The notes beneath the pieces were generated by a model. It worked only from the letters and a program-made list of their open reading frames with translations, did no database searches and was not told where the DNA came from. This document shows, in pieces, positions 1 through 7,218 of a stretch of DNA of 24,818 nt. This stretch comes from a virus. Positions within the stretch are counted from its first letter, which is position 1. The number at the start of each line of letters is the position of its first letter. The translations under genes were made by a program, and so were the position numbers. The stretch spans positions 1 through 24,818 of the IMG/VR virus record IMGVR_UViG_3300046798_000076; one strand, 5' to 3'.

Positions 1-25
1 CCCACTCGGCCACCCCAACTTGTCC

Positions 26-2224
26 CTATTTGTCCAGGGCCCCCACGGCCACCCGATCCACCGTCCATCGCTGGCCGCTGGCTGCCACCACGACGGCCGA
101 CCATGCTCCGCCGTCCTCGGTGATCCGCTGCCAAGCCTTGCGCCAGGTGGAGTTGTCCAGCTTCCCGCGCCTCTCCTCCACCAGGCCCCGCACCTCGGAC
201 TGAGTCAGGCCCAGGGTCTCGGCCGTGTCCACGAGCGCCTGTACGGCCCAGTGCTGGACGGTGGCGTGCCTCTCGGCGAAGTCCACCACCCATGCGTCCG
301 GCGCGACGCGCGTCTTGAACGGCGTCGACTTCGCGGCATCGGCTTCGGCCACCTCTTCATGCGTCGTCTCGGCGCTGGCCCACGCCGCGATGAACTCCGC
401 GCTGCCGGGCGCGGCCAGCACGAGCGAAGACAGGCGCTCGCCGTCTTCATCGACGCCCACGTCCACCACTTCGAACGCCAGCTCTACGGGAGCGTGCTCG
501 TCCACGTCTTTCTGCTTCTCGGTGAGTAGGCGCCCGGTCAGTTTTCCACTGGCCGACTCCACCTTGAGTTCGGTGGTCTGCGCACCGTTCAGTACCGACC
601 CCCCACGGGTGGTCCGGCCGTCCTTGCCGGTGTGGTGGATCGACAGGACGCATGCCCCGGTGGCGTGCCTGATGGCGCTGACCGCCTGCACGTAGGTGTT
701 CATCCCGTCGGCACCGTTCTTGTTCTCGTCCAGCCCTGCCGTCACCCTGGACTGAGTGTCGATCACCACCAGCAGCCCCCGGCCGGCTTCGCGCGCCCGG
801 TCGGCCAGCCGCCCACATGCCCTGACGAGCACCGCCCATGCGGTCAGTTCGGTCACCTGTACCGGTCGGGGCAGCGTGAAGACGGCCTGCCGCGCGTCGC
901 GCTCGACGCGCCCGTTGCGCTGCTGCCACGCCTTGACTCGCTTACCGTGCCCGCTGACGCCTTCGGCCACGATGAACACCACGTCGGCGGGGTTCGTCTT
1001 GAATCCCTGCCACGGCTCACCCCGGACGACGCGGGCGGCGATGTCGAACACGATGAACGACTTCTTGCTGCCGGGCATCCCGATGACCCAGCTCTCACTG
1101 TCGAACTGGAGAAAGCGGTGCACCAGGAAGCGGGGCGGTCGCGCGTTCTCCAGCTGATCGAGGGTGACCATCTCGGCGAGCAGCGCGTCCACGGCGTCGG
1201 CCGGCGTGGCGGTGACCGCGGCGGCGAGCGCTTCGGTAGGCGAGGGGATCTCGTGCCAGGGTTCGCGCATCCCGAACTCCAGCCCGCGGCGCGCCTGGTC
1301 GGCGACGTAGCGCTCCCCGTGCACGTCGCACATGCCGTTGTCCCTGGCCGCCTGCATCAGCTGCTCGAATGCCCACTCGTACTCCCAGAACACGCCGACT
1401 CCGTGGCCGGCCAGCACCCCGAACTCCTGGCTCAGGATGTGGGAGCGCGCGTTGCCCTCCCCGGTGAGTGCGACGAAGCGCCGGTGCTGCTCGCTGAGCA
1501 GTGCGAGCGCCGCGCTTCTCGTCTTGTGTCCGCCGTCCGGCCCGAAGTCCCGATCGTCGAGGTCGGACGGGTTGGCGAACAGGATCGACGTCGCGGCGTC
1601 AGGGGCGGTGAAGGTCGCGGGCTCGACGCGCGTCAGCTGCTGGCCGGGGCTGGGCTTCGGGCGCTTGCCGGCCTGCTTCGCCTCCATCCGATCGAGCACG
1701 ACGACGGGCACGGGCGGGAGATTCGGCCAGTCGGGCTCGCCGTCCACCCATTCCCACATCCCCCCGCGCGGATCGATCGAGGGCGGGGCGAACGCGAATC
1801 CGCCCTCTCCGCGCACGTCTACTCCGTCGGCGATCGCTCCGTCGTTGTCGACGGTGACGGGCCGGGAGGGGTCGGCCCGGTAGTAGTCGTGACCTCCCCC
1901 GCTTCCGGAGCGCACGCGCCACGTGGGGGGCGGGGAGAGCTTCTCCCATTCGAGCGGCCCCTGTTTCCCGTCGGAGATGTCCTGGTCGATCATGACGATG
2001 CCGGACTTCCCGCAGTCGATGCACAGGGCGCTGTCGCGCCGAGTGCCGGCCGCCCCCCACCACGAGGCGATGATCGTGGGGTCGGTGGTGCTGGCCTGCT
2101 TCCAGGCGGCGATCGGGTAGACCTCTTTCTTCCCGTCGCCGCGGATGCCGATGCGGGTGGGGAAGACGTGCACGCCGGCCGCCGCGTAGCGCAGTGCGGC
2201 GGCGAGGATGTCGCTATCGGTCAT
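26..2224 (-). CDS. PrimPol / RepA-like primase-helicase
   Basis: A 732-residue replication protein that should make primers and unwind DNA. Residues 1-180 match a bifunctional primase/polymerase (PrimPol) domain. The acidic pair is MIDQD (D80, D82), followed by SGSGGGHDYY (H112) and DVRGEGG..APPS (D136). Residues 370-560 form a RecA-fold ATPase of the RepA/AAA_25 type: P-loop GMPGSKKS at 382-389, Walker B LLVVIDT at 484-490, and the conserved SIHHTGKDGRTTRGGS block at 528-543. The remaining ~170 residues look helical and may be a winged-helix tail. The P-loop is unusual because the second glycine of GxxxxGKS is lysine. Start ATG at 2224 has AAAGGT about 9 nt upstream. It lies downstream of the 2290-2469 gene and is transcribed away from the other replication genes. 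The domain assignment is firm; helicase activity is inferred. Confidence 0.9.
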   Translation of the reverse strand: MTDSDILAAALRYAAAGVHVFPTRIGIRGDGKKEVYPIAAWKQASTTDPTIIASWWGAAGTRRDSALCIDCGKSGIVMIDQDISDGKQGPLEWEKLSPPPTWRVRSGSGGGHDYYRADPSRPVTVDNDGAIADGVDVRGEGGFAFAPPSIDPRGGMWEWVDGEPDWPNLPPVPVVVLDRMEAKQAGKRPKPSPGQQLTRVEPATFTAPDAATSILFANPSDLDDRDFGPDGGHKTRSAALALLSEQHRRFVALTGEGNARSHILSQEFGVLAGHGVGVFWEYEWAFEQLMQAARDNGMCDVHGERYVADQARRGLEFGMREPWHEIPSPTEALAAAVTATPADAVDALLAEMVTLDQLENARPPRFLVHRFLQFDSESWVIGMPGSKKSFIVFDIAARVVRGEPWQGFKTNPADVVFIVAEGVSGHGKRVKAWQQRNGRVERDARQAVFTLPRPVQVTELTAWAVLVRACGRLADRAREAGRGLLVVIDTQSRVTAGLDENKNGADGMNTYVQAVSAIRHATGACVLSIHHTGKDGRTTRGGSVLNGAQTTELKVESASGKLTGRLLTEKQKDVDEHAPVELAFEVVDVGVDEDGERLSSLVLAAPGSAEFIAAWASAETTHEEVAEADAAKSTPFKTRVAPDAWVVDFAERHATVQHWAVQALVDTAETLGLTQSEVRGLVEERRGKLDNSTWRKAWQRITEDGGAWSAVVVAASGQRWTVDRVAVGALDK

Positions 2225-2275
2225 GTTCTGCTACCTTTGTTCCTGGTGCTGCCCGGCGGTTGCGTCGTCATAGGG

Positions 2276-2299
2276 TCCCCGGTGATTCGTCACCGGGGA
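2276..2299 (-). terminator. Perfect 10-bp hairpin between small gene and primase
   Basis: Positions 2276-2285 pair perfectly with 2290-2299 around a 4-base loop (CGAA as RNA on the minus strand). The stop codon of the 2290-2469 gene lies inside the stem. No T-run follows, so it may be a weak terminator, an attenuator or an mRNA-stability element controlling the primase gene. Confidence 0.5.
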
Positions 2300-2469
2300 T
2301 TCGACGTTTCCAGGAGTGCGCGCACCCTGGCCGCGTCCTCGGGTGCGATGCACAGCCACCCGCGCGACGTGAGCGCGGCGGCCTTGCGGTTCTCTCCGGC
2401 GCGCATCTTCCCCGCGGTGGCGGCCCCGGTGCGGGGGTGTGAAGTACTCTTCGGTTCCGTCTCGTTCAT
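2290..2469 (-). CDS. Small hypothetical protein upstream of primase
   Basis: A 59-residue basic protein (starting MNETEPKSTS) ending 65 nt before the primase start, so probably the first gene of the leftward early operon. The N-terminal third is polar and probably disordered. Residues ~20-59 (KMRAGENRKAAAL..GWLCIAPEDAARVRALLE) could form two helices. I recognise no family. The start is uncertain. ATG 2469 lacks a clear ribosome-binding site, and an in-frame ATG at 2520 would add 17 residues but would put the operator-like repeats inside the gene. Confidence 0.5.
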   Translation of the reverse strand: MNETEPKSTSHPRTGAATAGKMRAGENRKAAALTSRGWLCIAPEDAARVRALLETSNPR

Positions 2470-2479
2470 GCCGATCACC

Positions 2480-2532
2480 GTATCACGGAACACGGAAACC
2501 GAATTCCGTTGATGCCGCATGTCTCGTGATAC
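2480..2532. promoter_or_regulatory. Operator-like inverted and direct repeats in divergent region
   Basis: GTATCACG at 2480-2487 is mirrored by CGTGATAC at 2525-2532. Between them lie two direct copies of ACGGAA (2485-2490, 2492-2497) and one inverted copy, TTCCGT (2504-2509). The block sits immediately upstream of the leftward small gene and primase and before the rightward 2669 gene. This is where a regulator of the divergent early operons would bind. No matching regulator can be named. Confidence 0.35.
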
Positions 2533-2542
2533 CGTCGTGACC

Positions 2543-2592
2543 AGCACCCCCGTCGAGATCGAGGTTCGCCCCTCCCTCTCTCCGGGGGTGCT
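2543..2592 (+). terminator. Rho-independent-type terminator in the divergent region
   Basis: AGCACCCCCG (2543-2552) pairs perfectly with CGGGGGTGCT (2583-2592) across a 30-nt loop and is followed on the plus strand by TTCTTTTG, the usual U-rich tail. It has no recognised plus-strand gene upstream. It may insulate the 2669 operon or end a short RNA from the divergent region. Confidence 0.6.
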
Positions 2593-2614
2593 TTCTTTTG
2601 TGCACGCCAGATTG

Positions 2615-2643
2615 TTGCGCGTTGAGGTTTGGGCGCGTAGCGT
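2615..2643 (+). promoter_or_regulatory. Early promoter TTGCGC-17-TAGCGT
   Basis: TTGCGC at 2615-2620 lies in ATTGTTGCGC, a 10-mer shared exactly with three other early promoters here. A 17-bp spacer leads to TAGCGT at 2638-2643. The start codon of the 2669 gene follows 25 nt later behind GAGAGCGAGGGGCG. Of the TTGCGC promoters this has the poorest -10 match. Confidence 0.6.
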
Positions 2644-2668
2644 GGGCGGCAACAGAGAGCGAGGGGCG

Positions 2669-3052
2669 ATGAGGGACTGGCGCGTGGTGCTCCCGGCGTT
2701 CGGCGGGGTGATCATCACCATCGGGGTGGCCGGCTGGTTCGCCGGTGGGTGGCTCGGGCAGCAGGCGAACGAGCTGAGCAAGCCCGACCGCGGGGTGGAG
2801 CAGTGTCGGCGGATGTACGTCGGTGGCGGGGCGACGGTGCAGACGCTCGGCGAGCAGCGGGTGGAGTACGCGGCGTCGCGTGACGCTGACATCCGGCTGA
2901 ACGGGGTGGCGCTGGTGGATCTGGCGCTGCGTATCCAGGAGTTGCCGGGCCTGTCGCCGGACGAGCAGGCGAGCGAGGCTGAGCAGATCGTCCCGGCGAT
3001 GGATCGTGTGAGCGCGGGCCTCGAGGCGGCGTGCGGGAAGTACGGCTACTGA
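2669..3052 (+). CDS. Small membrane-anchored hypothetical protein
   Basis: A 127-residue protein with one clear membrane segment near the N-terminus (about residues 6-29, LPAFGGVIITIGVAGWFAGGWLG) and a soluble, largely helical remainder of about 95 residues. It contains two cysteines (in EQCRR and EAACGKYGY) that could form a disulfide if the domain is exported. It is the first gene of the rightward operon. Start ATG 2669 is fixed by the strong GAGGGGCG site just upstream; an in-frame ATG at 2519 would overlap the terminator and promoter and is rejected. No family recognised. A role at the host membrane, such as exclusion, is only a guess. Confidence 0.7.
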   Translation: MRDWRVVLPAFGGVIITIGVAGWFAGGWLGQQANELSKPDRGVEQCRRMYVGGGATVQTLGEQRVEYAASRDADIRLNGVALVDLALRIQELPGLSPDEQASEAEQIVPAMDRVSAGLEAACGKYGY

Positions 3053-3393
3053 CCGTGCGCCCGCAACGCCAGCTGTGGATCGGGAGCAGGGCGCGGCCGG
3101 AATCGCTGCGTCTCGGCAAAGGATGGCAGGTCCGCCTAGCCCTTCGCCCCTGGCGCAGCAAGATCCCCGTCCCGTGGTCGGCGCAGACGATCGGCCGGCG
3201 CCCGGCCAGTGAGACGGAAGTCCTGATCGCCCGCGCCCTGCTCCCCGGCTGGCCGGACGACACACACGAAGGCTTCGTGCTGGAGTTCGCGGACGGCCGG
3301 ACCTGGACCGCGCCGACGGGATACACCCTAGTCACGCAGCGTCTCCGCACTCCGCAACGTGAACGTGAATCGAGAGAGAGATGGTTCGGATGA
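3031..3393 (+). CDS. Hypothetical basic protein
   Basis: A 120-residue, arginine-rich protein (starting MREVRLLTVRPQRQLW) with several beta-strand-like stretches (WQVRLALRPW, HEGFVLEFADGRTWTAPTGYTLVTQRL). No family recognised. Two GTG starts are possible. GTG 3031 overlaps the previous gene by 22 nt but has GAGG exactly four bases upstream, the same geometry as the GAGGGGCG-ATG sites elsewhere here. GTG 3055 begins two bases after the previous stop but lacks a close ribosome-binding site. The end overlaps the next start as ATGA. Confidence 0.55.
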   Translation: MREVRLLTVRPQRQLWIGSRARPESLRLGKGWQVRLALRPWRSKIPVPWSAQTIGRRPASETEVLIARALLPGWPDDTHEGFVLEFADGRTWTAPTGYTLVTQRLRTPQRERESRERWFG

Positions 3394-4067
3394 ACGATCA
3401 GAAAGAGGTCAACCTAGCGCTGGCCGTCGCCGTCGCGGCGGCGAAGTCGCACAACGGGTGTGCGCCGGAGACGTGCGGTGGGTCGCGCCTCGATCCGTGC
3501 GCGCTCGGCAACGCGCTCGACGATCTCACCAGCTACCAGCGCAGTGCCGGGTACATCTCGACGTTGACTGTGGCGTGGGCGCCGGACGGGTGCACGTGCC
3601 GCGCGGACGCGCAGGAGAATTGCCACGCGCCGGATTGCCAGGGTGGCAAGAACATCTCGTACTGGGTGCCGCGGACGTGGGCGGACGTGCGCCGCGGGGA
3701 CGTGGTGCGGATGCCCGGCCAGGAGGCGACGGCTGCCGAGGTGATGGAGCTGGTCACTCTGGAGTGGCACGTCAACGATCGCCCGCCTGCGCAGAATCAG
3801 GGTGAGCCCGGTCACGCCTATGCCGAGCGCGTCAAGGCGTTCAACAAGGACGTGCAGTACCGGCCGAACGAGCATGCCGGCGAGTGGGCCGCCCGCCCGG
3901 TGACGTTGCGCCCCCTGGCCGCCGACGATCTCGCCACCCGGCACCGCATCCCGAACGTCAACCCCGGCGCGCCGGTGGAGATCCGTTGCACTCAGGTGGA
4001 GCTGGACGCGATCGAGCTACTGGGCGGCTGGTCCCAGCGCACGGCCGTTGCCAGCACCCCTGCTTGA
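3390..4067 (+). CDS. Cysteine-rich hypothetical protein
   Basis: A 225-residue protein with an alanine-rich N-terminal helix and many cysteines. C24 and C29 are followed by C37, and then a compact cluster CTC..(8)C..(4)C (C68, C70, C78, C83) that looks like a zinc-binding site. The C-terminal half has phrases typical of surface or DNA-binding phage proteins (WVPRTWADVRRGDVVRMPG) but no recognisable family. ATG 3390 overlaps the previous stop as ATGA and has GAGAGAG 9-10 nt upstream. An ATG nine bases earlier (3381) is possible but worse placed. It is the last gene of this operon; a promoter sits at its 3' end. Confidence 0.7.
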   Translation: MNDQKEVNLALAVAVAAAKSHNGCAPETCGGSRLDPCALGNALDDLTSYQRSAGYISTLTVAWAPDGCTCRADAQENCHAPDCQGGKNISYWVPRTWADVRRGDVVRMPGQEATAAEVMELVTLEWHVNDRPPAQNQGEPGHAYAERVKAFNKDVQYRPNEHAGEWAARPVTLRPLAADDLATRHRIPNVNPGAPVEIRCTQVELDAIELLGGWSQRTAVASTPA

Positions 4068-4093
4068 CACGCAAGAATCTAACGTGCAATAAT
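4064..4093 (+). promoter_or_regulatory. Promoter TTGACA-18-AATAAT
   Basis: Consensus TTGACA at 4064-4069 overlaps the stop codon of the preceding gene. An 18-bp spacer leads to AATAAT (4088-4093). AATC occurs at 4076-4079 and again at 4091-4094, exactly 15 bp apart, as in the other early promoters. The downstream gene starts at 4134. Confidence 0.6.
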
Positions 4094-4133
4094 CAGACGT
4101 ACAGCAATTCGGATGCAAGGGAATCGAGGGGCG

Positions 4134-4490
4134 ATGAAGATCGAGCAGCGTGGTTTCGGGATCACGGACATCGGCGCGCGGGTGGCGGGCATCGACGTCG
4201 AGAACGGCGGACTGCGCATCGCGTTCGTGGCGAACGTCGCGGGCGATGAGGCGCTCACCCCGCCGCTGGACGCGGACGACGTCAAGGCGCTGATCGAGGC
4301 GCTCACTGCGGCGCACGGCCTGATGACCGGCGAGCCCACGCGCAAGCTGGCGAGCCTGAAGGACCGGATGGGCGACATGTGGTTCCCGTCGGCCGACGGG
4401 GGATGGAACACCGACCCCGGCTCGACCGAGGGGCGCTCGCGCGCGTACGTGGAGAGTGAGTGGGGTCCCGTCGCCGAGGTCTGGCAATAG
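4134..4490 (+). CDS. Hypothetical early protein
   Basis: A 118-residue acidic protein (starting MKIEQRGFGITDIGARVAG), transcribed alone from the 4064 promoter and closed by the hairpin at 4510. The N-terminal ~40 residues look like beta strands. The middle (DADDVKALIEALTAAHGLM) looks like an amphipathic helix. The C-terminal part is rich in Trp, Gly and Asp. No catalytic motif or family recognised. Start chosen at ATG 4134 because GAGGGGCG lies directly before it; an in-frame ATG at 4113 has no such site. Confidence 0.7.
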   Translation: MKIEQRGFGITDIGARVAGIDVENGGLRIAFVANVAGDEALTPPLDADDVKALIEALTAAHGLMTGEPTRKLASLKDRMGDMWFPSADGGWNTDPGSTEGRSRAYVESEWGPVAEVWQ

Positions 4491-4509
4491 CACCCGAACC
4501 ACCCCACCC

Positions 4510-4541
4510 GATCGCCCTGCACTGGACAGTGCGGGGCGATC
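4510..4541 (+). terminator. 14-bp hairpin terminator fused to next promoter
   Basis: Positions 4510-4523 pair with 4528-4541 (one G-T wobble) around loop GGAC, 20 nt after the stop of the 4134 gene. There is no T-run after the stem, as is common for actinobacterial terminators. The -35 box of the next promoter lies at the hairpin's tip. Confidence 0.6.
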
Positions 4542-4551
4542 GTCGTATAAT
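4523..4551 (+). promoter_or_regulatory. Promoter TGGACA-17-TATAAT for the helicase gene
   Basis: TGGACA at 4523-4528, a 17-bp spacer, and a perfect TATAAT at 4546-4551, followed by GAGGGGCGA at 4571-4579 and the helicase start at 4587. This is the best -10 box in the window. The -35 overlaps the terminator hairpin. Confidence 0.7.
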
Positions 4552-4586
4552 CTAAAGCGAAGAAATCAAAGAGGGGCGAATCTGAC

Positions 4587-6344
4587 GTGACCATGCGCAA
4601 CATGCCGGTCCCTCGCGACTATCAAGACGAGGCGATCGACGACACATTCGCGCGCTGGGCTTCCGGCTCGGCGCGCGTTCCCGTCGTGCTGGCTACCGGT
4701 TTGGGCAAATCGGTCATTCAGTCACATCTTGCCGATCGGTGGCTCGATGCCAACCCGGGTAGGCGCGTGCTGGTGATCGCGCACACCATCGAGCTGATCG
4801 ATCAGATGGCCGGGCACATGCGCAAGACCGGCCGGCGTGTCGGCGTGGTGATGGGTACGCGCAACGCGCCCACCTCCGAGATCGTGGTGGCGTCGCGGCA
4901 GACTCTCGGCAACGCCAGGCGTCTCGGCCAGCTGCGCAACGTCGGCATGATCCTGATCGACGAGTGCCACATGACGACGCGCGCCGGCACCTACGGTCGG
5001 ATCCTGGAACACTTCGGCGCGTTCGACGACGCCCCGCGCGTACAGGTGGCCGGCTTCACCGCCACGCTCTCGCGCTCGGACAAGCAGAAACTCAGCGCGG
5101 TGTGGGAGGACTGCACGTTCTCGCGTGACATCTCGTTCGGCATCCGGCACGGGTTCCTGATGGACGTGCGCGGGGCGCGCATCGTGGTGGACGAGCTCGA
5201 CATGCGCAACGTCGCCACCAAGGGCGGGGACTGGGATGCGGCCAGTCTGGGCGAGGAGTTGGAGCGCAGCTTCGCCGTCGAGACGATCGCGAAGCAGTAT
5301 CTCGATCTCAGCGAGGGGCGCAAGGGGCTGGCGTTCTGGCCGCTCGTGTCGGTCGCGCAGCATGCTGCCGAAGTGTTCAACGATCTCGGCATCCCGTCGG
5401 GCGTGGTGTGGGGTGCTCAGGACAAGCGGGAGCGCGCCGCGGTGTTGGCCGCCCATCGCGCCGGTGAGATCTCGTGCGTGCACAACGCGATGGCGCTCAC
5501 CGTCGGCTACGACGATCCAGGCGTCGACGTGATCCTGATGGGCCGCAACACGAAGTCTCGCGGGCTGTACACGCAGATGGCCGGCCGAGCCCTTCGCCCG
5601 CCTGTGGACCCGGAGACCGGGTTCCCGGTGGACACGCGCACGCTCGGACGCCAGGCGCTCATCATCGACGTGACCGGCGCCAGCGAGAGCAACGATCTGG
5701 CCCTGTTCATCGACCTGTCGCCGGATCGCCCGGTCGAGGTGTACGACGAGCACCCGGACGCGACGCTCAGCGAGCTGGAGGAACTGCTCGCCGAGCAGAT
5801 CGAGGATGAGGTGGACCTGCAGCGCGCGGGGGCGTCGTGGGAATTCGAGTCCGACGACTACGCCGGGCCGGTGGCGGCGAAGGTGTTCGATCCGCTGGCG
5901 CGTGACAAGGCCTGGTCTCAGACCGATGCCGGCCACTGGTTCGTACGGTCGTCTCGCGTCGGCAAGGGTGACTCGTTCGTGTTCCTCATCCCGTCGATCG
6001 CCGGACCGGAAGGCACCTGGGACGTGGCCGGCTGCTCACGCAACACCGGCTATGACCCGATGGTGGATCCGGCGCCGGAATGGGCGACGGGCACGGCATG
6101 GGTCGGGCTCACGCTGGAACAGGCGATGCTGCACTCCGAGGGCATCGCCGGGTCGGCGTACAACGCGCGCAAGAACTCGTGGTCGGGGCGCGCGCCGGGC
6201 AAGCACCTGAAGATCGCGGCGTGGCGCGCGGGCGTGGAGGTGGGCGCGCGCACACACGGGGAGCTTCAGGAGGCGGTTGACCAGGCGGTGGCGTCGGCCA
6301 GGATCGACGCGCTGGTTGCGCGCGTGCGATCTAGCGTGCAATAA
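4587..6344 (+). CDS. Superfamily 2 DNA helicase (DEAD/DEAH-type)
   Basis: A 585-residue ATP-dependent helicase of the phage SF2 type. Motifs in order: RDYQDEAID Q-like motif (residues 10-18), Walker A ATGLGKS (36-42), DECH box (125-128), TAT (158-160), ALTVGYDDP motif V (303-311) and QMAGRALRP motif VI (330-338). Residues ~430-585 form an extra domain of unknown role. It probably unwinds phage DNA for replication or recombination alongside the nuclease at 7215 and the putative SSB at 8777. Start GTG 4587 is preferred because GAGGGGCGA ends 7 nt before it; an ATG two codons later is possible. The stop lies within the next promoter, so the two units are packed without spare sequence. Confidence 0.92.
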   Translation: MTMRNMPVPRDYQDEAIDDTFARWASGSARVPVVLATGLGKSVIQSHLADRWLDANPGRRVLVIAHTIELIDQMAGHMRKTGRRVGVVMGTRNAPTSEIVVASRQTLGNARRLGQLRNVGMILIDECHMTTRAGTYGRILEHFGAFDDAPRVQVAGFTATLSRSDKQKLSAVWEDCTFSRDISFGIRHGFLMDVRGARIVVDELDMRNVATKGGDWDAASLGEELERSFAVETIAKQYLDLSEGRKGLAFWPLVSVAQHAAEVFNDLGIPSGVVWGAQDKRERAAVLAAHRAGEISCVHNAMALTVGYDDPGVDVILMGRNTKSRGLYTQMAGRALRPPVDPETGFPVDTRTLGRQALIIDVTGASESNDLALFIDLSPDRPVEVYDEHPDATLSELEELLAEQIEDEVDLQRAGASWEFESDDYAGPVAAKVFDPLARDKAWSQTDAGHWFVRSSRVGKGDSFVFLIPSIAGPEGTWDVAGCSRNTGYDPMVDPAPEWATGTAWVGLTLEQAMLHSEGIAGSAYNARKNSWSGRAPGKHLKIAAWRAGVEVGARTHGELQEAVDQAVASARIDALVARVRSSVQ

Positions 6345-6345
6345 T
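6316..6345 (+). promoter_or_regulatory. Promoter TTGCGC-18-AATAAT inside helicase 3' end
   Basis: TTGCGC at 6316-6321 and AATAAT at 6340-6345 overlap the last codons and stop of the helicase gene. The phrase GTGCAATAATC is shared with the 4064 promoter. GATC (6328-6331) and AATC (6343-6346) are 15 bp apart. Drives the 6384-8515 operon. Confidence 0.55.
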
Positions 6346-6383
6346 CTAGACGCAACTAATCAGACGACAGGGAGCGCGCCATC

Positions 6384-6758
6384 ATGATTGTCGAGAACAT
6401 CATCACCGACCCGGTGCCGGTGAAGCAGAAACCACGCCAGGGTGCCGGCCGGCCGAAGGCTCCGAATCCGTTTCTCGCCGACGTGCGCACGATCGCGGGG
6501 AAGCTGAACGAGCGGACCGGCCAGGCGATGGCCGTGCGCGAGACGTTCATGCTGGACGCCAAACACGGCGAGACCATCGCGCAGCGCCGGGGCCGGACTC
6601 GGCGCCAGCTGACCGACGCCGGGAAGATCGTCGCCGCCGAGCACGGCCGCGACGAGCCGTACCTGATCGGGATGGACATCAGCGACACGCACACCGCGCC
6701 CCCCGGCTGCGAGCCGGTCTACGCGCTGACGTTCTGGGACCGTGAGGTCAAGGCGTGA
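6384..6758 (+). CDS. Hypothetical protein with AT-hook-like GRPK motif
   Basis: A 124-residue basic protein opening a five-gene operon whose stops and starts all overlap. Residues 18-30 (RQGAGRPKAPNPF) contain a glycine-arginine-proline core like a minor-groove AT-hook. Residues ~33-80 form a likely helical, charged segment (RTIAGKLNERTGQAMAVRETFMLDAKHG..RRGRTRRQL). The C-terminal end looks like beta strands (EPVYALTFWDREV). Nucleic-acid binding is an inference from composition and motif; I recognise no named family. Start ATG 6384 has CAGGGAGCG upstream. Confidence 0.65.
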   Translation: MIVENIITDPVPVKQKPRQGAGRPKAPNPFLADVRTIAGKLNERTGQAMAVRETFMLDAKHGETIAQRRGRTRRQLTDAGKIVAAEHGRDEPYLIGMDISDTHTAPPGCEPVYALTFWDREVKA

Positions 6759-6988
6759 GCGCCCGCCGGGAGCGCTTCAAGCGCTCGCTGCTCAGCCTCG
6801 CTCAGGCGGTGGTGAGGCGCGCGTTCACCGCCCTGTTCCGGGGCTGGACGCTCATGCTGGCCGTCGGGGTGGCGCATCACGACTGGACCGCACGCATCCC
6901 CCTGATGGGGTATTGGACCGCGGTCCTGCTGACCGCCCTGTTTCCCATCGCCGCATCCACCATGACCACCAAGAGGGGCGAATCGTGA
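6755..6988 (+). CDS. Small two-pass membrane protein
   Basis: A 77-residue protein with a positively charged N-terminus (SARRERFKRS), a first hydrophobic stretch around residues 28-42 (FRGWTLMLAVGVAHH), and a second at 48-68 (IPLMGYWTAVLLTALFPIAAS). GTG 6755 overlaps the previous stop (GTGA) with GAGG 7 nt upstream. It sits in an early operon with nuclease and unknown genes, not beside lysis genes, so a holin role is unlikely. Host-membrane interference is possible but unproven. Confidence 0.65.
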   Translation: MSARRERFKRSLLSLAQAVVRRAFTALFRGWTLMLAVGVAHHDWTARIPLMGYWTAVLLTALFPIAASTMTTKRGES

Positions 6989-7218
6989 GCAAGATCGAGG
7001 ACCGCACCCAGCGCGCGCGAGAGGCGTACTGGGATGCGTGTGGTGTTCGCGAGTCCGCACTGACGGCGGCCATCGAGGCGGCGACGCGCGTGCAGATCAC
7101 GCCGGAGGCGATCGAGGCGGGACGCATCGCCGGAGACTTCGAGCTGAATGAGCTGGTCCAGATCAATAAAGCGCTGGCCGCCGCCCTGGCCGCGCTCGGT
7201 TTCGAGGTGGAGCAGTGA
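6985..7218 (+). CDS. Small helical hypothetical protein
   Basis: A 77-residue, mostly helical protein (MSKIEDRTQRAREAYWDACG...LNELVQINKALAAALAALGFEVEQ). No family recognised. GTG 6985 overlaps the previous stop as GTGA and is preceded by AAGAGGGGCGA, the phage's usual strong ribosome-binding site. The 3' end overlaps the nuclease start by four bases, so the two are probably translationally coupled. It may be a nuclease accessory protein, but the only evidence is position. Confidence 0.65.
   Translation: MSKIEDRTQRAREAYWDACGVRESALTAAIEAATRVQITPEAIEAGRIAGDFELNELVQINKALAAALAALGFEVEQ

Noticed and set aside
632-2512. A 626-residue open frame on the plus strand opposite the primase gene
   Set aside because: The minus-strand frame has clear PrimPol and ATPase motifs. 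The plus frame is low-complexity (His/Arg/Gly/Val-rich), as expected for the antisense of GC-rich codons, and has no ribosome-binding site.
2519-2668. Upstream extension of the 2669 gene to an ATG at 2519
   Set aside because: It would translate through the terminator hairpin and the promoter; the strong GAGGGGCG site directly before ATG 2669 sets the start.
6755-6988. Early two-pass membrane protein as the holin
   Set aside because: It belongs to the nuclease operon; the late lysis cassette already has two better holin candidates at 13923-14539.
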